Positions 7,834 to 17,303 of a stretch of 64,000 nt of DNA are shown in pieces (the first letter of the stretch is position 1; each line of letters opens with the position of its first letter). The notes under the pieces were generated by a model. The model was not told the DNA's origin. It worked only from the letters and a program-made list of their open reading frames with translations, and searched no databases. The stretch comes from Granulicella cerasi (GTDB taxonomy: Bacteria > Acidobacteriota > Terriglobia > Terriglobales > Acidobacteriaceae): contig NZ_JAGSYD010000003.1 in NCBI RefSeq assembly GCF_025685575.1, forward strand, positions 734,591 through 798,590. Reading direction: 5' to 3'. The translations under genes and the position numbers were made by a program.

Positions 7834-9510
7834 CTACCAGTTCCTGAACTTTGCGGGCGGACGATAAAGTCCGCCAGACCACTCTACGAGGTCGGCCATA
7901 TTGCGCGCCGCAAGCAGTTTGCGCGATGCCTCAAGGCTGGACACGCCTACATCCGCAGGAAATGCGACCGTGCCGGCGCGGCGAAGACGCTCCACCATCG
8001 CGGGATTGCTCCGCAGTCCTACCGGGCTCACGCCCGCGACCGCAGCCAACGCGGCGCGACGCTCTTCCTCGCCCTCCGCTTTGTACAAGTACGCGATCCC
8101 CTGCTCCGTCACAACGTGCGTCACATCATCGCCGTAAATCATTACCGGCGCGACCGGCATACCGCTCTTGCGCCCCACATCCACAGCGTCCAGCTCATCG
8201 ACAAACGCAGGAACGCCTCCATACTGGAACGTCTCAGCGACTTGCACGACAAGCTTGCGACCTCGTTGCACAGGTGCCTGCCCACGCAGCAACTCCAGCC
8301 AGGCCGCGCTCGCGTGACGACGACCGCGAGGATCGTGCCCCATGTTCGGCGCACCTCCAAAACCTGCGATGCGGCCACGCGTTACCGTCGAAGAGTTGGC
8401 GTCGGCGTCCATCTGCAACGTGGAGCCAATGAAGAGATCCACACCATATTGCCCCGCAAGCTGACACAGCACACGGTTGGAACGCAGCGATCCATCGCGG
8501 CCCGTGGCGAAGATATCCGGACGCGCGGCGATGTAGCTCTCCATGCCCACCTCGCTCCCGAAGCAGTGAATGCTTTCCACCCATCCACTTTCGATCGCCG
8601 GAATAAGCGTCGGATGCGGATTGAGCGCCCAGTTGCGACAGATCTTGCCACGCAGGCCGAGACTCTCGCCATACGTTGGCAACAGCAGCTCAATCGCCGC
8701 AGTGTCGAAGCCGATGCCGTGGTTCAGCGAGGTGATGCCGTGCCGCTCGTAGATGCCGCGGATCACCAACATCGCCATCAGGATGTGCAGTTCGTTGATC
8801 TGGCGCGGATCGCGCGTGAATAGCGGCTCAATGGCATACGGCTTCGGCGACTGTAAAACCACATCGATCCAATCGCCGGGGATGTCCACGCGCGGAAGCT
8901 CGTCGACGATCTCATTCACCTGCACGATGACGATGCCATCGCGAAATGCAGTCGCTTCCGCAATCGTCGGCGAGTCTTCCGTGTTCGGGCCGGTGTAGAG
9001 ATTGCCGTTGCGATCAGCACAGTCCGCGCAGAGAAACGCCACTCGTGGCACAAGATCGATGAACATGCGCGCATACAGTTCGACGTACGTATGAATCGCG
9101 CCGATCTCCAGCAGTCCATCTTCGAGCGCCTGAGCGAGGCGCAAGCTCTGCGGCCCCGCAAATGCAAAGTCCAGCTTGCGTGCAATGCCACGCTCGAAGA
9201 GCGAAATATGCTCGGGCCTGGAAAGGCTCGAGATGAGCAGATGCAGGTCGTGAATACGCCTGGGATCGAGCTCAGAAAGTGCGGTCGATAAGAAGTCCGC
9301 CTGCTTCTGGTTATCGCCTTCGAGTACGACGCGATCGCCCGCCTCAAGTACGCCTTCCAGCAGTGCTGCGATGTCTTCGCTCTGTGCAATTTTGCCTGCG
9401 AGAAAAGGCGCAATGCGCTGCATTCTCCGCTGCTTTTCCGCACGCCGCAGCGTCCACACTCGCTGCTCTGCGGGTACTGCTCGTTCGCTACTCATTTCGG
9501 TCAAAGCCAC
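7834..9510 (-). CDS. mdcA: Malonate decarboxylase alpha subunit (acetyl-ACP:malonate ACP transferase)
   Basis: MdcA, 558 residues, swaps acetyl for malonyl on MdcC. Family blocks are LEGDNQKQADFLS, NTEDSPTIAEATAF, the glycine-rich GITSLNHGIGFDTAAIELLLP (split here) and GFGGAPNMGHDPRGRRH. The reading frame opens with GTG at 9510; an ATG five codons later (9495) is an alternative start with no better ribosome site. It is first in the operon, which lies entirely on the minus strand with overlapping or abutting genes, so the seven genes are very likely one transcript from the region shared with the divergent LysR gene. Confidence 0.94.
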   Translation of the reverse strand: MALTEMSSERAVPAEQRVWTLRRAEKQRRMQRIAPFLAGKIAQSEDIAALLEGVLEAGDRVVLEGDNQKQADFLSTALSELDPRRIHDLHLLISSLSRPEHISLFERGIARKLDFAFAGPQSLRLAQALEDGLLEIGAIHTYVELYARMFIDLVPRVAFLCADCADRNGNLYTGPNTEDSPTIAEATAFRDGIVIVQVNEIVDELPRVDIPGDWIDVVLQSPKPYAIEPLFTRDPRQINELHILMAMLVIRGIYERHGITSLNHGIGFDTAAIELLLPTYGESLGLRGKICRNWALNPHPTLIPAIESGWVESIHCFGSEVGMESYIAARPDIFATGRDGSLRSNRVLCQLAGQYGVDLFIGSTLQMDADANSSTVTRGRIAGFGGAPNMGHDPRGRRHASAAWLELLRGQAPVQRGRKLVVQVAETFQYGGVPAFVDELDAVDVGRKSGMPVAPVMIYGDDVTHVVTEQGIAYLYKAEGEEERRAALAAVAGVSPVGLRSNPAMVERLRRAGTVAFPADVGVSSLEASRKLLAARNMADLVEWSGGLYRPPAKFRNW

Positions 9511-9620
9511 TACCTACGCCCCAAAGTGAAATCAATTACACGTGCGTTGTGGTCGATAAATCTATTGAAAACAATTGAGGCCTGTAATAAGGTTCGTAAA
9601 TCATTCACGGAGGCCGCATT
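9511..9620. promoter_or_regulatory. Divergent mdcA/mdcR control region with candidate LysR operator
   Basis: This 110-bp gap separates mdcA and the LysR gene. It contains the inverted repeat ATTG-AAAA-CAAT at 9564-9575 in an AT-rich stretch; a T-N11-A arrangement typical of LysR boxes overlaps it (T9566 to A9578). The position between regulator and target operon fits an MdcR binding site, but binding is inferred. Confidence 0.5.
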
Positions 9621-10565
9621 TTGACGCCGAATATGAGTCCCAGACAGCTTCGGTCCTTCATCGCAGTCGCCGAAGAGTTGCACTTTGGCCGCGCCGCGAA
9701 GCTGGTCCATCTCTCTCAGCCCGCGCTCAGTCTTCAGATCAGTGGGCTGGAGCAGGACCTTGGCGTGCAGCTCTTCATTCGCTCGCGCCGCAAGACTGAA
9801 CTGACGCCCGCTGGCCAGGTCTTCCTGTCGGAAGCGCGTGAACTGCTCGCGCGTACCGAGCAGGCGACGCTGCGTGTGCGGCGTGCGGCGCTGGGGCAAG
9901 TGGGTACGCTGCGCATCGGCTTCATCTCGACCGCAGCCGCGGTCATCATGCCCCCCTTGGTGAAGCGCTTTCGCGATCAGTATCCGCACGTTGAGGTCGA
10001 GCTGCGCAACGTCCTGACGATGGACCAGATCACGCAGTTGCAGGAGCGCAAGCTGGATGTCGGCTTCCTCCGCGTTCCATTGCCCACGCCGCCGCAGATT
10101 CGCATGCGCGTCGTGCATCGTGAACCGTTCGTGTTGCTGCTGCCTGCCAACCATCCTCTGGCGACAAAGGCACACGTCACGCTCGCCGATTGCCGCGACG
10201 AAGATTTCGTGAAGTACACGCGCAAGATGGCACCCGGCTTCCACGATCAGATCATGCATATCTGCCATCGCAACGGCGTAACTCCCCGTGTGACGCAAGA
10301 GGCTGCTGAGATGTACACGCTGATCTCGCTGGTGGCTGCGGGTATGGGCATCGCCATTGCGCCAGCCTCCATTGCGCTGCATCAGACCGAGAACGTGGTC
10401 GTACGTTCGCTGCCGAATGAGAGCACGGAGTCGGAGATTGCAATCGCTTGGAATCGTGAGGTCGTATCGGCGACAGCGCAACTCTTCCTCGATATGCTGC
10501 TCGAACGCAGCGGTAAAGTTCGGACGGATAAGACAAAAAAGAAGCGGGAAAAGCCTACGGCCTGA
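9621..10565 (+). CDS. mdcR: LysR-family regulator of malonate decarboxylase
   Basis: LysR-type regulator, 314 residues. The N-terminal winged helix-turn-helix reads LRSFIAVAEELHFGRAAKLVHLSQPALS (split: about 8-35), followed by a periplasmic-binding-protein-like effector domain (about 95-300). The start is unusual: GGAGG at 9609-9613 sits 7 nt before TTG at 9621, whereas the first ATG (9633) is 19 nt away, so TTG is preferred. It is divergent from mdcA, the classic layout for an activator responding to malonate. The final codons, rich in Lys (KTKKKREK), overlap the terminator of the opposing operon. Confidence 0.88.
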   Translation: MTPNMSPRQLRSFIAVAEELHFGRAAKLVHLSQPALSLQISGLEQDLGVQLFIRSRRKTELTPAGQVFLSEARELLARTEQATLRVRRAALGQVGTLRIGFISTAAAVIMPPLVKRFRDQYPHVEVELRNVLTMDQITQLQERKLDVGFLRVPLPTPPQIRMRVVHREPFVLLLPANHPLATKAHVTLADCRDEDFVKYTRKMAPGFHDQIMHICHRNGVTPRVTQEAAEMYTLISLVAAGMGIAIAPASIALHQTENVVVRSLPNESTESEIAIAWNREVVSATAQLFLDMLLERSGKVRTDKTKKKREKPTA

Positions 10566-10572
10566 TCCCGCT
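10533..10572 (-). terminator. Intrinsic terminator of the minus-strand lipoprotein operon
   Basis: Inverted repeat AGCGGGA (10543-10549) and TCCCGCT (10566-10572), with an inner GCC/GGC pair. On the minus strand it is followed by a run ending TTCTTTTTT (complement of 10535-10542). It lies about 20 nt past the stop of the Ig-repeat lipoprotein gene and overlaps the last codons of mdcR, so it should end minus-strand transcription. Confidence 0.8.
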
Positions 10573-10593
10573 GTCTCTCGAGTGCAACATCGT

Positions 10594-13500
10594 TTACTGC
10601 TGGCTTACGCTGACGACAGGCGTTGCGGCAGTGCTCGCCGTGATCGACACAGCACGCGATGCCGTGATCGCGTAGGCGACACCTACCACGGTACTGCTAC
10701 CGTTCGCGTTGAGCGTGATGCGTCCATTCGTGTCTTCGAGATAGATCAAGCTGTTGCTCGTCCCCAGGGCCAACGCGCCCGCAGGCGAGCTGCTATCCAG
10801 CGTCGTCGTCAGCGTGCCATTCAAGCTGGTATTGACGCCACCTGTACTGAGCGTCCACGCGAAGTCGCCGGAGCTCAACGTTGCAGGCGCGGGCGAAGCC
10901 AGCGTGAAGGCGCCGAAGGTTCCGCTGAGCACCGGCGGAAGCGTCGACGTTGCCGTCTGTGCTTCGTAGGTGATCAGCGCGGGGTAACTTGTCGTGGACG
11001 CGGGATCGAGCGCAAAGCCAGCGTTCGCCGCAAACGGATAGAGCACCTGGCTTCCCAACACAGTACGACCGTTTGTTGCGGTAGTGTACGTCGCGGAAGC
11101 CGCGCTGGTTGACGTCAGCGTTCCCGCGCGGTTCGCATCCTGCGCGACGGTCGCTGTTCCACTGCTGGCGAAAGCGACGCGTGTAAGGACAGCGTTGGTC
11201 GCCGAAGGCAGCGTGGTGGAACCATCTCCGTTGGCGGCCTGCGCTTCATAACCGATCATCGATCCTGTCAGAGTTGCTGCGGTGTAGCTCGTGACGGTCT
11301 GCAGCTGTGCATCGCCCGCAAGCAGCGCTGACGAAGCGTGAGAGTCGCTCGACATCCAAAGAAACTCGTTGCCGTTGACGATGTAATAGACGAAGTCCAC
11401 CGGCGCGCCCGCGAAGCTCGTGCCGGTGAGCACAAGGTGCATCGCGCCTCGTCCTGTTGTGGATGAGTTGGAAGCGTAGATGCCGGTGAAAGTGATGCCG
11501 CTGTAGCTCGTGCCATAAGCTCCTGCATCCATCGCACCAGCACTCAGTACCGCAGTGCCATCGGAGGTCAGCGTACCCACAGCAGCCAACGGGCCAAGCT
11601 TCACGCCACTCGCGCAGGCAGCGCAGGGTGATTCGCCGGAGAGGCCGAAGGCATACGTGCCCTTCAAGCCGGCCGCGTTGAACGAAGCTGCGGTCTGGTA
11701 CTTCGCGAAGCCCGTGAGGTTCGTGGTTCCCGCCGCGCCACTCGCGTTGTCGAACTCGCTGACGGCGAGCGAACGCGCGATGGAGCTCTGCACATTCGAA
11801 GCCGCGATGCTGTACACAAATGTTCCCTGCGTGTTGGTCAGCACCATAAGTCCGCGATTGTCTGCGCCCAAGGTGTAGGTGCCCGTGGTCGCCAGCACAG
11901 ACGTTACTCCGGATGAAGCATTCGTCTGAAGCTCACCGCTCAGGTTGCCTGCTCCGTCAGCCTTCAGGCTGCCGATGAGTGCAACACCAGGCATGGCTCC
12001 TGTAGCGACAGAGTTACTTTGGCCGCGCAGCAGCATGGCGTAAGGTCCGTTGAGCAGAGCGTTGTTCGTACCGCTGGCCAGCGCGGTGCCGATAGCCAGG
12101 GTGTAGCTGCGGCTCGTGGTGGCAGCAGTTGCCTGCGAGTCCTTCACCTGGGCCGTGAAGCTGAAGCTGCCCGCGTTGAGGGGCGTTCCGCTAAGCACGC
12201 CCGCCGTCGACAGCGTGAGTCCCTGCGGCAACGCGCCGCTGGTGATGCTCCACGTATACGGCGATGCGCCGCCCGTAGCTGCAAGCGTTGTGGAGTACGC
12301 CGAGCCAATGTTGCCGCTCGGCACGGTCGTGGTGGAGATCGTCAAAGCGGCCAGTGCGACGACCTGCAACGAGAGCTGCTTGCTCACGGTGTAAGGCGTG
12401 GAGTCCGACGCCTGCACCGTAAAGCTGTACGTGCCCGCAGTCGTTGCCGTGCCGCTGATCACACCTGCAGAGCTGAGCGTGAGGTTTGCAGGCAGCGTCG
12501 ATCCGCTCGCCAGCGACCACGTCACAGGCGCGTTGCCGCCCGAAGACGCGAGCGTTGCAGAGTAGCTGACACCTGTCGTCGCGTTGGCGAGCGTGGTTGT
12601 CGTGATCGCCAGCGTAGAGGTCACAATTTGCACGGTGTACTGCTGCGTTGCTACCTGCTGCGGTGAGCTGTTGTCCGCTACTTGTACGGAGAATGTGTAG
12701 GACGCTGCGGTGGTGGGTGTGCCGCTCAGTACGCCAGCCGTGGAAAGAGTGAGTCCCGCGGGGAGTGTACCGCTCGCCACGCTCCAGGTGTAGCTCGGCG
12801 TGCCACCAGTGGCAGCAAGGCTCTGCGAATAAGCGTTCTTCAGCGAGCCACCGGGCAACGTCGTCGTCGTGATGTTGAGTGCGGAGTAGACCGTGAAGCT
12901 CAGCGACTTGGTTGCGGTTTGCGGGGTGGCTTCCGTGTCGGTCACCTGCACGGTTATGGTGAACGATCCAGTCACCGTGGGTGCACCACTGATGAGACCC
13001 GCAGCACTCAGCGTGAGACCCGCTGGCAGCGAGCCGCTCGTGATCGTCCACACATACGGTGCAATGCCGCCCGAGGCATTCAACTGCTGGCTATACGCCT
13101 TACCCGTTACGCCATTGCTGATGGAGGCCGTCGCGATCAAGAGCTGGGGCGCGGTCACGACGATCGTGAAGGTCTTCGTCGCCGCAACGGGGGTGCTGGC
13201 TGTGTCCTGCGCCTGCACCGTGAAGGTGAATGAACCGACGGCGGTCGGCGTTCCGCTCAGTGTGCCTGCGGCCGAAAGAAGGAGACCCGTCGGCAAGGTG
13301 CCACTCGCGATCGAGTAGCTGACGGTGCCGCTGCCGCCCGTCGTGAGGATGCTCGCGTTGTACGCTGCGCCCAGCGTACCGTTCGACAGCGCTGTCGTGG
13401 TGAAAGCGAGCGCGGGCGAGAGGTTGATCTGCGTGGATGCAGCGTACAGCGTGTTTGCCACAGGCATCGCCGTCACAAAACTTGTGGTTGCAGCGGTGAT

Positions 13501-13752
13501 CGTCGCCGGCGCGGTGTAGACCACGGTCTTCGACGTGGCTGCACTCAACGTTCCCACAGATCCGACCGACCAGGTGACGCCCGCATTCGAGGCGTCGTTG
13601 TTCACCGTTGCAGTGAACGTCGCGCTTTGCCCAGCATCGAGTGTGACCGAAGGCGTGGGCGAGATCGTGTCGTAGATGATCGGGTTGCCATTGCCGCAAC
13701 CAGCGAGCAATGCCATGACGAAGAGCGGAAGAAGTCGAAACGCGCGGCGCAT
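10594..13752 (-). CDS. Surface lipoprotein with five putative-Ig (He_PIG-like) repeats
   Basis: A 1052-residue lipoprotein from the ATG at 13752. The signal MRRAFRLLPLFVMALLAGC ends in a lipobox (Cys19). Five tandem repeats of about 85 residues lie between roughly 115 and 540. Each has the pattern GxxYSxxLxAxGG...Y.W.I.SG.LP.GLTLS.AG.LSGTP...G.F.F.VQ, typical of cadherin-like putative-Ig domains. The C-terminal half is Ser/Thr/Ala/Gly-rich and unrecognised, with a repeated TGTY/TGSM pattern. It lies 73 bp downstream of the propeller lipoprotein. A role in adhesion or polysaccharide contact is plausible but inferred. A longer in-frame start upstream has no signal-peptide character. Confidence 0.85.
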   Translation of the reverse strand: MRRAFRLLPLFVMALLAGCGNGNPIIYDTISPTPSVTLDAGQSATFTATVNNDASNAGVTWSVGSVGTLSAATSKTVVYTAPATITAATTSFVTAMPVANTLYAASTQINLSPALAFTTTALSNGTLGAAYNASILTTGGSGTVSYSIASGTLPTGLLLSAAGTLSGTPTAVGSFTFTVQAQDTASTPVAATKTFTIVVTAPQLLIATASISNGVTGKAYSQQLNASGGIAPYVWTITSGSLPAGLTLSAAGLISGAPTVTGSFTITVQVTDTEATPQTATKSLSFTVYSALNITTTTLPGGSLKNAYSQSLAATGGTPSYTWSVASGTLPAGLTLSTAGVLSGTPTTAASYTFSVQVADNSSPQQVATQQYTVQIVTSTLAITTTTLANATTGVSYSATLASSGGNAPVTWSLASGSTLPANLTLSSAGVISGTATTAGTYSFTVQASDSTPYTVSKQLSLQVVALAALTISTTTVPSGNIGSAYSTTLAATGGASPYTWSITSGALPQGLTLSTAGVLSGTPLNAGSFSFTAQVKDSQATAATTSRSYTLAIGTALASGTNNALLNGPYAMLLRGQSNSVATGAMPGVALIGSLKADGAGNLSGELQTNASSGVTSVLATTGTYTLGADNRGLMVLTNTQGTFVYSIAASNVQSSIARSLAVSEFDNASGAAGTTNLTGFAKYQTAASFNAAGLKGTYAFGLSGESPCAACASGVKLGPLAAVGTLTSDGTAVLSAGAMDAGAYGTSYSGITFTGIYASNSSTTGRGAMHLVLTGTSFAGAPVDFVYYIVNGNEFLWMSSDSHASSALLAGDAQLQTVTSYTAATLTGSMIGYEAQAANGDGSTTLPSATNAVLTRVAFASSGTATVAQDANRAGTLTSTSAASATYTTATNGRTVLGSQVLYPFAANAGFALDPASTTSYPALITYEAQTATSTLPPVLSGTFGAFTLASPAPATLSSGDFAWTLSTGGVNTSLNGTLTTTLDSSSPAGALALGTSNSLIYLEDTNGRITLNANGSSTVVGVAYAITASRAVSITASTAATPVVSVSQQ

Positions 13753-13825
13753 ATGTTTTGTTCTTTCAGCGAAGAGAAGGCGAGACGCACAGGCGCGGCC
13801 TCGGCGCCTGTGCGTGCGGATAAGA

Positions 13826-16027
13826 CTAGGGCTTGGAAGCAAGCGTGAAGTTAGCGATGCCCAGCGAGAGCGGCGTGACCGTTGGCGCAGCAGCGCCCAC
13901 CATCATCGTCACGTAGCCCACTGCGCTCGACGCGCCCGGGAAGGTGAAGGTCGTGGAGTTCGCGACCCAGACATTGCCCGAGCCATCGACTGCGATACCA
14001 CGCGACCCCACCAGTGCACGGCGATAGGTCGTTGTGCCGGACACATATGTTCCGCCGTAAAGACCCGTCGTCGGCGAGAGTGCTGTACCGGCGTTCGCAA
14101 ATGCCGACACCGTACCCGTAGAAACTCCACCGGAGGTTGCAGTCGAGTTCGAAACCCAGGCGTTGCTATTCCCATCGAGCGCGATGAACCACGGCGTCGA
14201 AAGCCCGCCACCAGCGTAGTTCGACCACGTGATCTCGCTGTTGATGTTCGCAGCCGTGAACGACGAGCTATAGTTCTGCGTCACCTTCGTCAGCGAGTAG
14301 TGCGGCCCAGAGGTATCACTGCTCACGTAGTTCTGGTTCACGATCCAAAGGTTGTTGTTGTTGTCCACGGCGATGCCTGCGGGCGTCGACATGAAGTTAA
14401 AGCTGTTGCTGTTCACAGCAACCTTCGAGGTCGTGTTGCAGATCGCGTTCGCGATATAGTTCACCGGCGTGCCTGCGCCCGCTGCGTTCGAGCTTCCGGC
14501 CACACCGTAGGCCATCAGAATGCTGCCGCCGTAGCCGCTCGTCGTGCCGCCCAGCGCTTCGCCCGAGCAGCCGTTGTAGTTGATTGCATACACGAAAGAG
14601 CCGCCGTTTGACACGGTGTAGTTCGGGTTCTTCGCCGTGTTCGGATTGTTGCTCATGTCGATCGCAACGCCATACGGTAGGCTCGTCGTGGCCACGCCTG
14701 CGACAGGGGTCGTCGTGCCCACAGGAATCTCATAGAGCTTGCCACCGCTCGTGGTGTACCAGGCGTTGTTGCTGCCGTCGACGGCGATGCCTTCTGTGGA
14801 AGCGCTGCCTGTTGCCACAGCGGTCGTCGCTCCACCATTCGCTCCACCAGCAGAAGTAGAGCCGGTAAACTCCACCACAGATCCGCCGGTTTGGTCCGTC
14901 ACCCAGGCGTTGTTCGCCTTATCGACAGCTACCTGATACGCGACCGCGAAGTTCTTTGACGCGCCGCTCAGCGTGTAGGAACCTGTGCTCGAAAGCACAT
15001 TGCCCGTCGGATCGAGCTCTGCAACGGCTGTGTTCGCCGCCACCCAGGCATTGCCAAACTGATCGAGCGCTACAAAACGTGTCGCCGAAGTTCCGGTCTG
15101 AAAGCTGAGGCCGATCGTCCAGTCATTCACCGTGGTGGAGTACACCGGGTACGGCGAGGTGGCGCTGATTTGCGAAAGCAGCGACGTACCCGCTGTCGGA
15201 TTGCGCGCGAGATATAGCGCCATCTGCAGCGTGTCTGCGGGTGCTGTTCCGCTTCCCGTTGTCGCAGAGATCACGGGGCTGCACGTCGCAGCAGCCGTGC
15301 CTGTGGAGTTGATGCAGAGCGCAAGGATGTCAGCCAGCGCATTTACCTGCCAGTACTCCACGTTGATCGCGCTGCCAGAGGTGTTCGTGCCGGGACTCGT
15401 GCCCGTTGAAGGGTTTGCCAGCAGGCTCGCCACCTTCATCGCGTTGGCAAGTCCCTGCGCGTTGCCTGAACTGGTGCCAATGGCGAATGACGGTGTGCCG
15501 CTTGTGGCGGAAGAGTTGAGCGACGTGCCGACAGTCGTGGAAGCAAACGCCTGCAACGCCCACACCGCAGCGACGGTCGTCACTTCGTTGATGCTGATGT
15601 ACGTCGACGACGACAAGCTGGAGCACGGGCCCAGCGCGGTCATCATTGCAATCGTGTCGTTGCTCTGCCCCGTACCGATCTGCGGATCACCACCCGATGC
15701 CGTGATGTAAGCATAGGAGTTCGCCGGGCAGGTATAGCTACCCAGTGAGAAGCCACCATTGCTGTTGCTCGTAGCCGATGCCAGCAACGACGGCGTCGCG
15801 CCGTAACCCGACGCGCTCGCAGCCCAAAGCTGCACCTTGCTGCCGTTCACCGGTTGCTGCCCACCGAAGGCGCTGCCATGCAGCGTTCCGCCCGAGCCAT
15901 CGAATGTCGGGCCCGAAGTGGTCGCGACCTTGCCGAAGTCTGCACTGCATCCCGCAAGCAGGGCACTCAGCGCGATCCCCGCGCCGGCCACTGCAAATTG
16001 ACGCACCGTGTGTGTAAGTCTGTTCAT
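13826..16027 (-). CDS. NHL/virginiamycin B lyase-like beta-propeller lipoprotein
   Basis: A 733-residue lipoprotein. The signal MNRLTHTVRQ... ends in LLAGC (Cys27). The start at 16027 has a good purine-rich ribosome site (AAGGAAG). From about residue 300 there are repeated propeller blades with the pattern GIAVDGSGNVWVANS, AVDKANNAWVTDQ, ALDGNSNAWVSNS and GIAVDNNNNLWIVNQ, as in NHL-repeat and Vgb-like proteins. The N-terminal 100-300 region is Ser/Thr/Ala-rich with no clear domain. It is probably exposed at the outer membrane. It lies 16 bp after the GDSL hydrolase stop, implying cotranscription. Confidence 0.85.
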   Translation of the reverse strand: MNRLTHTVRQFAVAGAGIALSALLAGCSADFGKVATTSGPTFDGSGGTLHGSAFGGQQPVNGSKVQLWAASASGYGATPSLLASATSNSNGGFSLGSYTCPANSYAYITASGGDPQIGTGQSNDTIAMMTALGPCSSLSSSTYISINEVTTVAAVWALQAFASTTVGTSLNSSATSGTPSFAIGTSSGNAQGLANAMKVASLLANPSTGTSPGTNTSGSAINVEYWQVNALADILALCINSTGTAAATCSPVISATTGSGTAPADTLQMALYLARNPTAGTSLLSQISATSPYPVYSTTVNDWTIGLSFQTGTSATRFVALDQFGNAWVAANTAVAELDPTGNVLSSTGSYTLSGASKNFAVAYQVAVDKANNAWVTDQTGGSVVEFTGSTSAGGANGGATTAVATGSASTEGIAVDGSNNAWYTTSGGKLYEIPVGTTTPVAGVATTSLPYGVAIDMSNNPNTAKNPNYTVSNGGSFVYAINYNGCSGEALGGTTSGYGGSILMAYGVAGSSNAAGAGTPVNYIANAICNTTSKVAVNSNSFNFMSTPAGIAVDNNNNLWIVNQNYVSSDTSGPHYSLTKVTQNYSSSFTAANINSEITWSNYAGGGLSTPWFIALDGNSNAWVSNSTATSGGVSTGTVSAFANAGTALSPTTGLYGGTYVSGTTTYRRALVGSRGIAVDGSGNVWVANSTTFTFPGASSAVGYVTMMVGAAAPTVTPLSLGIANFTLASKP

Positions 16028-16043
16028 CTTTCGCTTCCTTCCC

Positions 16044-17303
16044 CTACTGAAACAAGTCAAGTGAAATGCTGTCGGCCATGGCCTGATACCCCGCATCGTT
16101 CGGGTGCAGGTGATCGCCGCTGTCGTACTTGGCGAGGATGCGCGCGGGGTGCTCAGGGTCGCGAATCGCTGCGTCAAAATCCACCACTCCGTCAATCTCC
16201 CTGGAGTGGCGCGCCCATTCGTTGAACGCCGTCCGCGTCTTCTCCCAGCGAGGGTCTTCGGCGCGGTTCTTATCGGCGTGCTCAAACGGCGTGATGGTTC
16301 CTGCAATGAACTTTGCGCCGCGATCATGCGCGGCCTGCGCCATCAACTTGAAGCCCGCCTCAAGCTGCTCCGCGGTGACGCTCTCTTCCATGGGGATCGC
16401 CCCTGAGCCAGGCTGGCGAATGTCATTGCCGCCTTCAAACGCGACCACATACTTCAAACCCGGCTGCGCGATCACGTCGCGGTTGAAGCGGCCTACCGCA
16501 GCATCGCCCCACACCGGTCCCCATCCACCGCGACCTGCATGAAGTACGCGATTGCCCGAGACACCGAGGTTCACCACCGCAGGAGCATTGGCCCCACGCG
16601 CCTCCTGCAGACGGCGCCAGAGATCATCCGTCCAACGGCGGTTCTGGTTCGGCGAAGAGTGCGCGCCATCGGTCGTCGACGAACCAATCGCCGCGATCGT
16701 ATACGGCGCAGTGCGCGAAGCCACCTCTACGCCCATCACGACCAGTCGCAGCGGCGTCTTCTTCGCGTCGGCAAGCTTCGCCGCGTTCGTCTGATCGCCC
16801 TTCGCCTCAAAGCCCGTCTGCAACGCCATGTAATGCACGCTCGGTTGGCTGACCTTACCGCGCACATAGAAAGTCACGGCCAAATCCTTGCCTGCTTCAA
16901 CGGGCAGATTCGCGGCATCTGTCACCAGCCACTTGCCGGGCGCAACCGTCATCTGAGACTTGCCCGCGGACTTCAACTCCACGCTCTGCGCAGGATCGAT
17001 CTCGCCATCCTTCATCGCAGGCGCGACACGAATCGCGTCAATCACGAGTGGTTGCGTCGAGAAAGTATTCGACAAGCGCACGCGCACGGCGAGCCCCGAG
17101 GCGGTGAGATGCACGACCTCGCGCACGGTCGTGTCGCCGAGTTGGGTGTCATCGAAATGCGGCTCTTCCTCGGCGACGCCACACGGCGCAGCGGCCCACG
17201 CCGACACCCAGCGCGGCGCACCTACCTGCGCCAACAGCGGCCACGCGCACACAGCCAGCGCGAGCACACCCCAAGACGATGCGTTCAAGAATCTACGCGA
17301 CAA
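16044..17303 (-). CDS. Secreted GDSL/SGNH-family hydrolase
   Basis: Exported SGNH esterase, 419 residues. The signal runs to about residue 25 (LALAVCAWPLLAQ). Block I is IAAIGSSTTDG (nucleophile Ser about 206), block II NLGVSGNRVL (Gly), block III EGGNDI (Asn) and block V DHLHPNDAGY (Asp/His). The start is TTG at 17303: no in-frame ATG lies nearby, and GAGGG (complement of 17309-17313) is 5 nt upstream. A beta-sandwich of about 130 residues precedes the catalytic part. Likely substrates are acetylated or acylated polysaccharides. First gene of a three-gene minus-strand set with two lipoproteins. Confidence 0.88.
   Translation of the reverse strand: MSRRFLNASSWGVLALAVCAWPLLAQVGAPRWVSAWAAAPCGVAEEEPHFDDTQLGDTTVREVVHLTASGLAVRVRLSNTFSTQPLVIDAIRVAPAMKDGEIDPAQSVELKSAGKSQMTVAPGKWLVTDAANLPVEAGKDLAVTFYVRGKVSQPSVHYMALQTGFEAKGDQTNAAKLADAKKTPLRLVVMGVEVASRTAPYTIAAIGSSTTDGAHSSPNQNRRWTDDLWRRLQEARGANAPAVVNLGVSGNRVLHAGRGGWGPVWGDAAVGRFNRDVIAQPGLKYVVAFEGGNDIRQPGSGAIPMEESVTAEQLEAGFKLMAQAAHDRGAKFIAGTITPFEHADKNRAEDPRWEKTRTAFNEWARHSREIDGVVDFDAAIRDPEHPARILAKYDSGDHLHPNDAGYQAMADSISLDLFQ

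Noticed and set aside
10750..13700. Many plus-strand frames of 60-215 codons opposite the Ig-repeat lipoprotein
   Set aside because: They arise from the low-complexity, high-GC repeats of the opposite strand and lack starts and domains.
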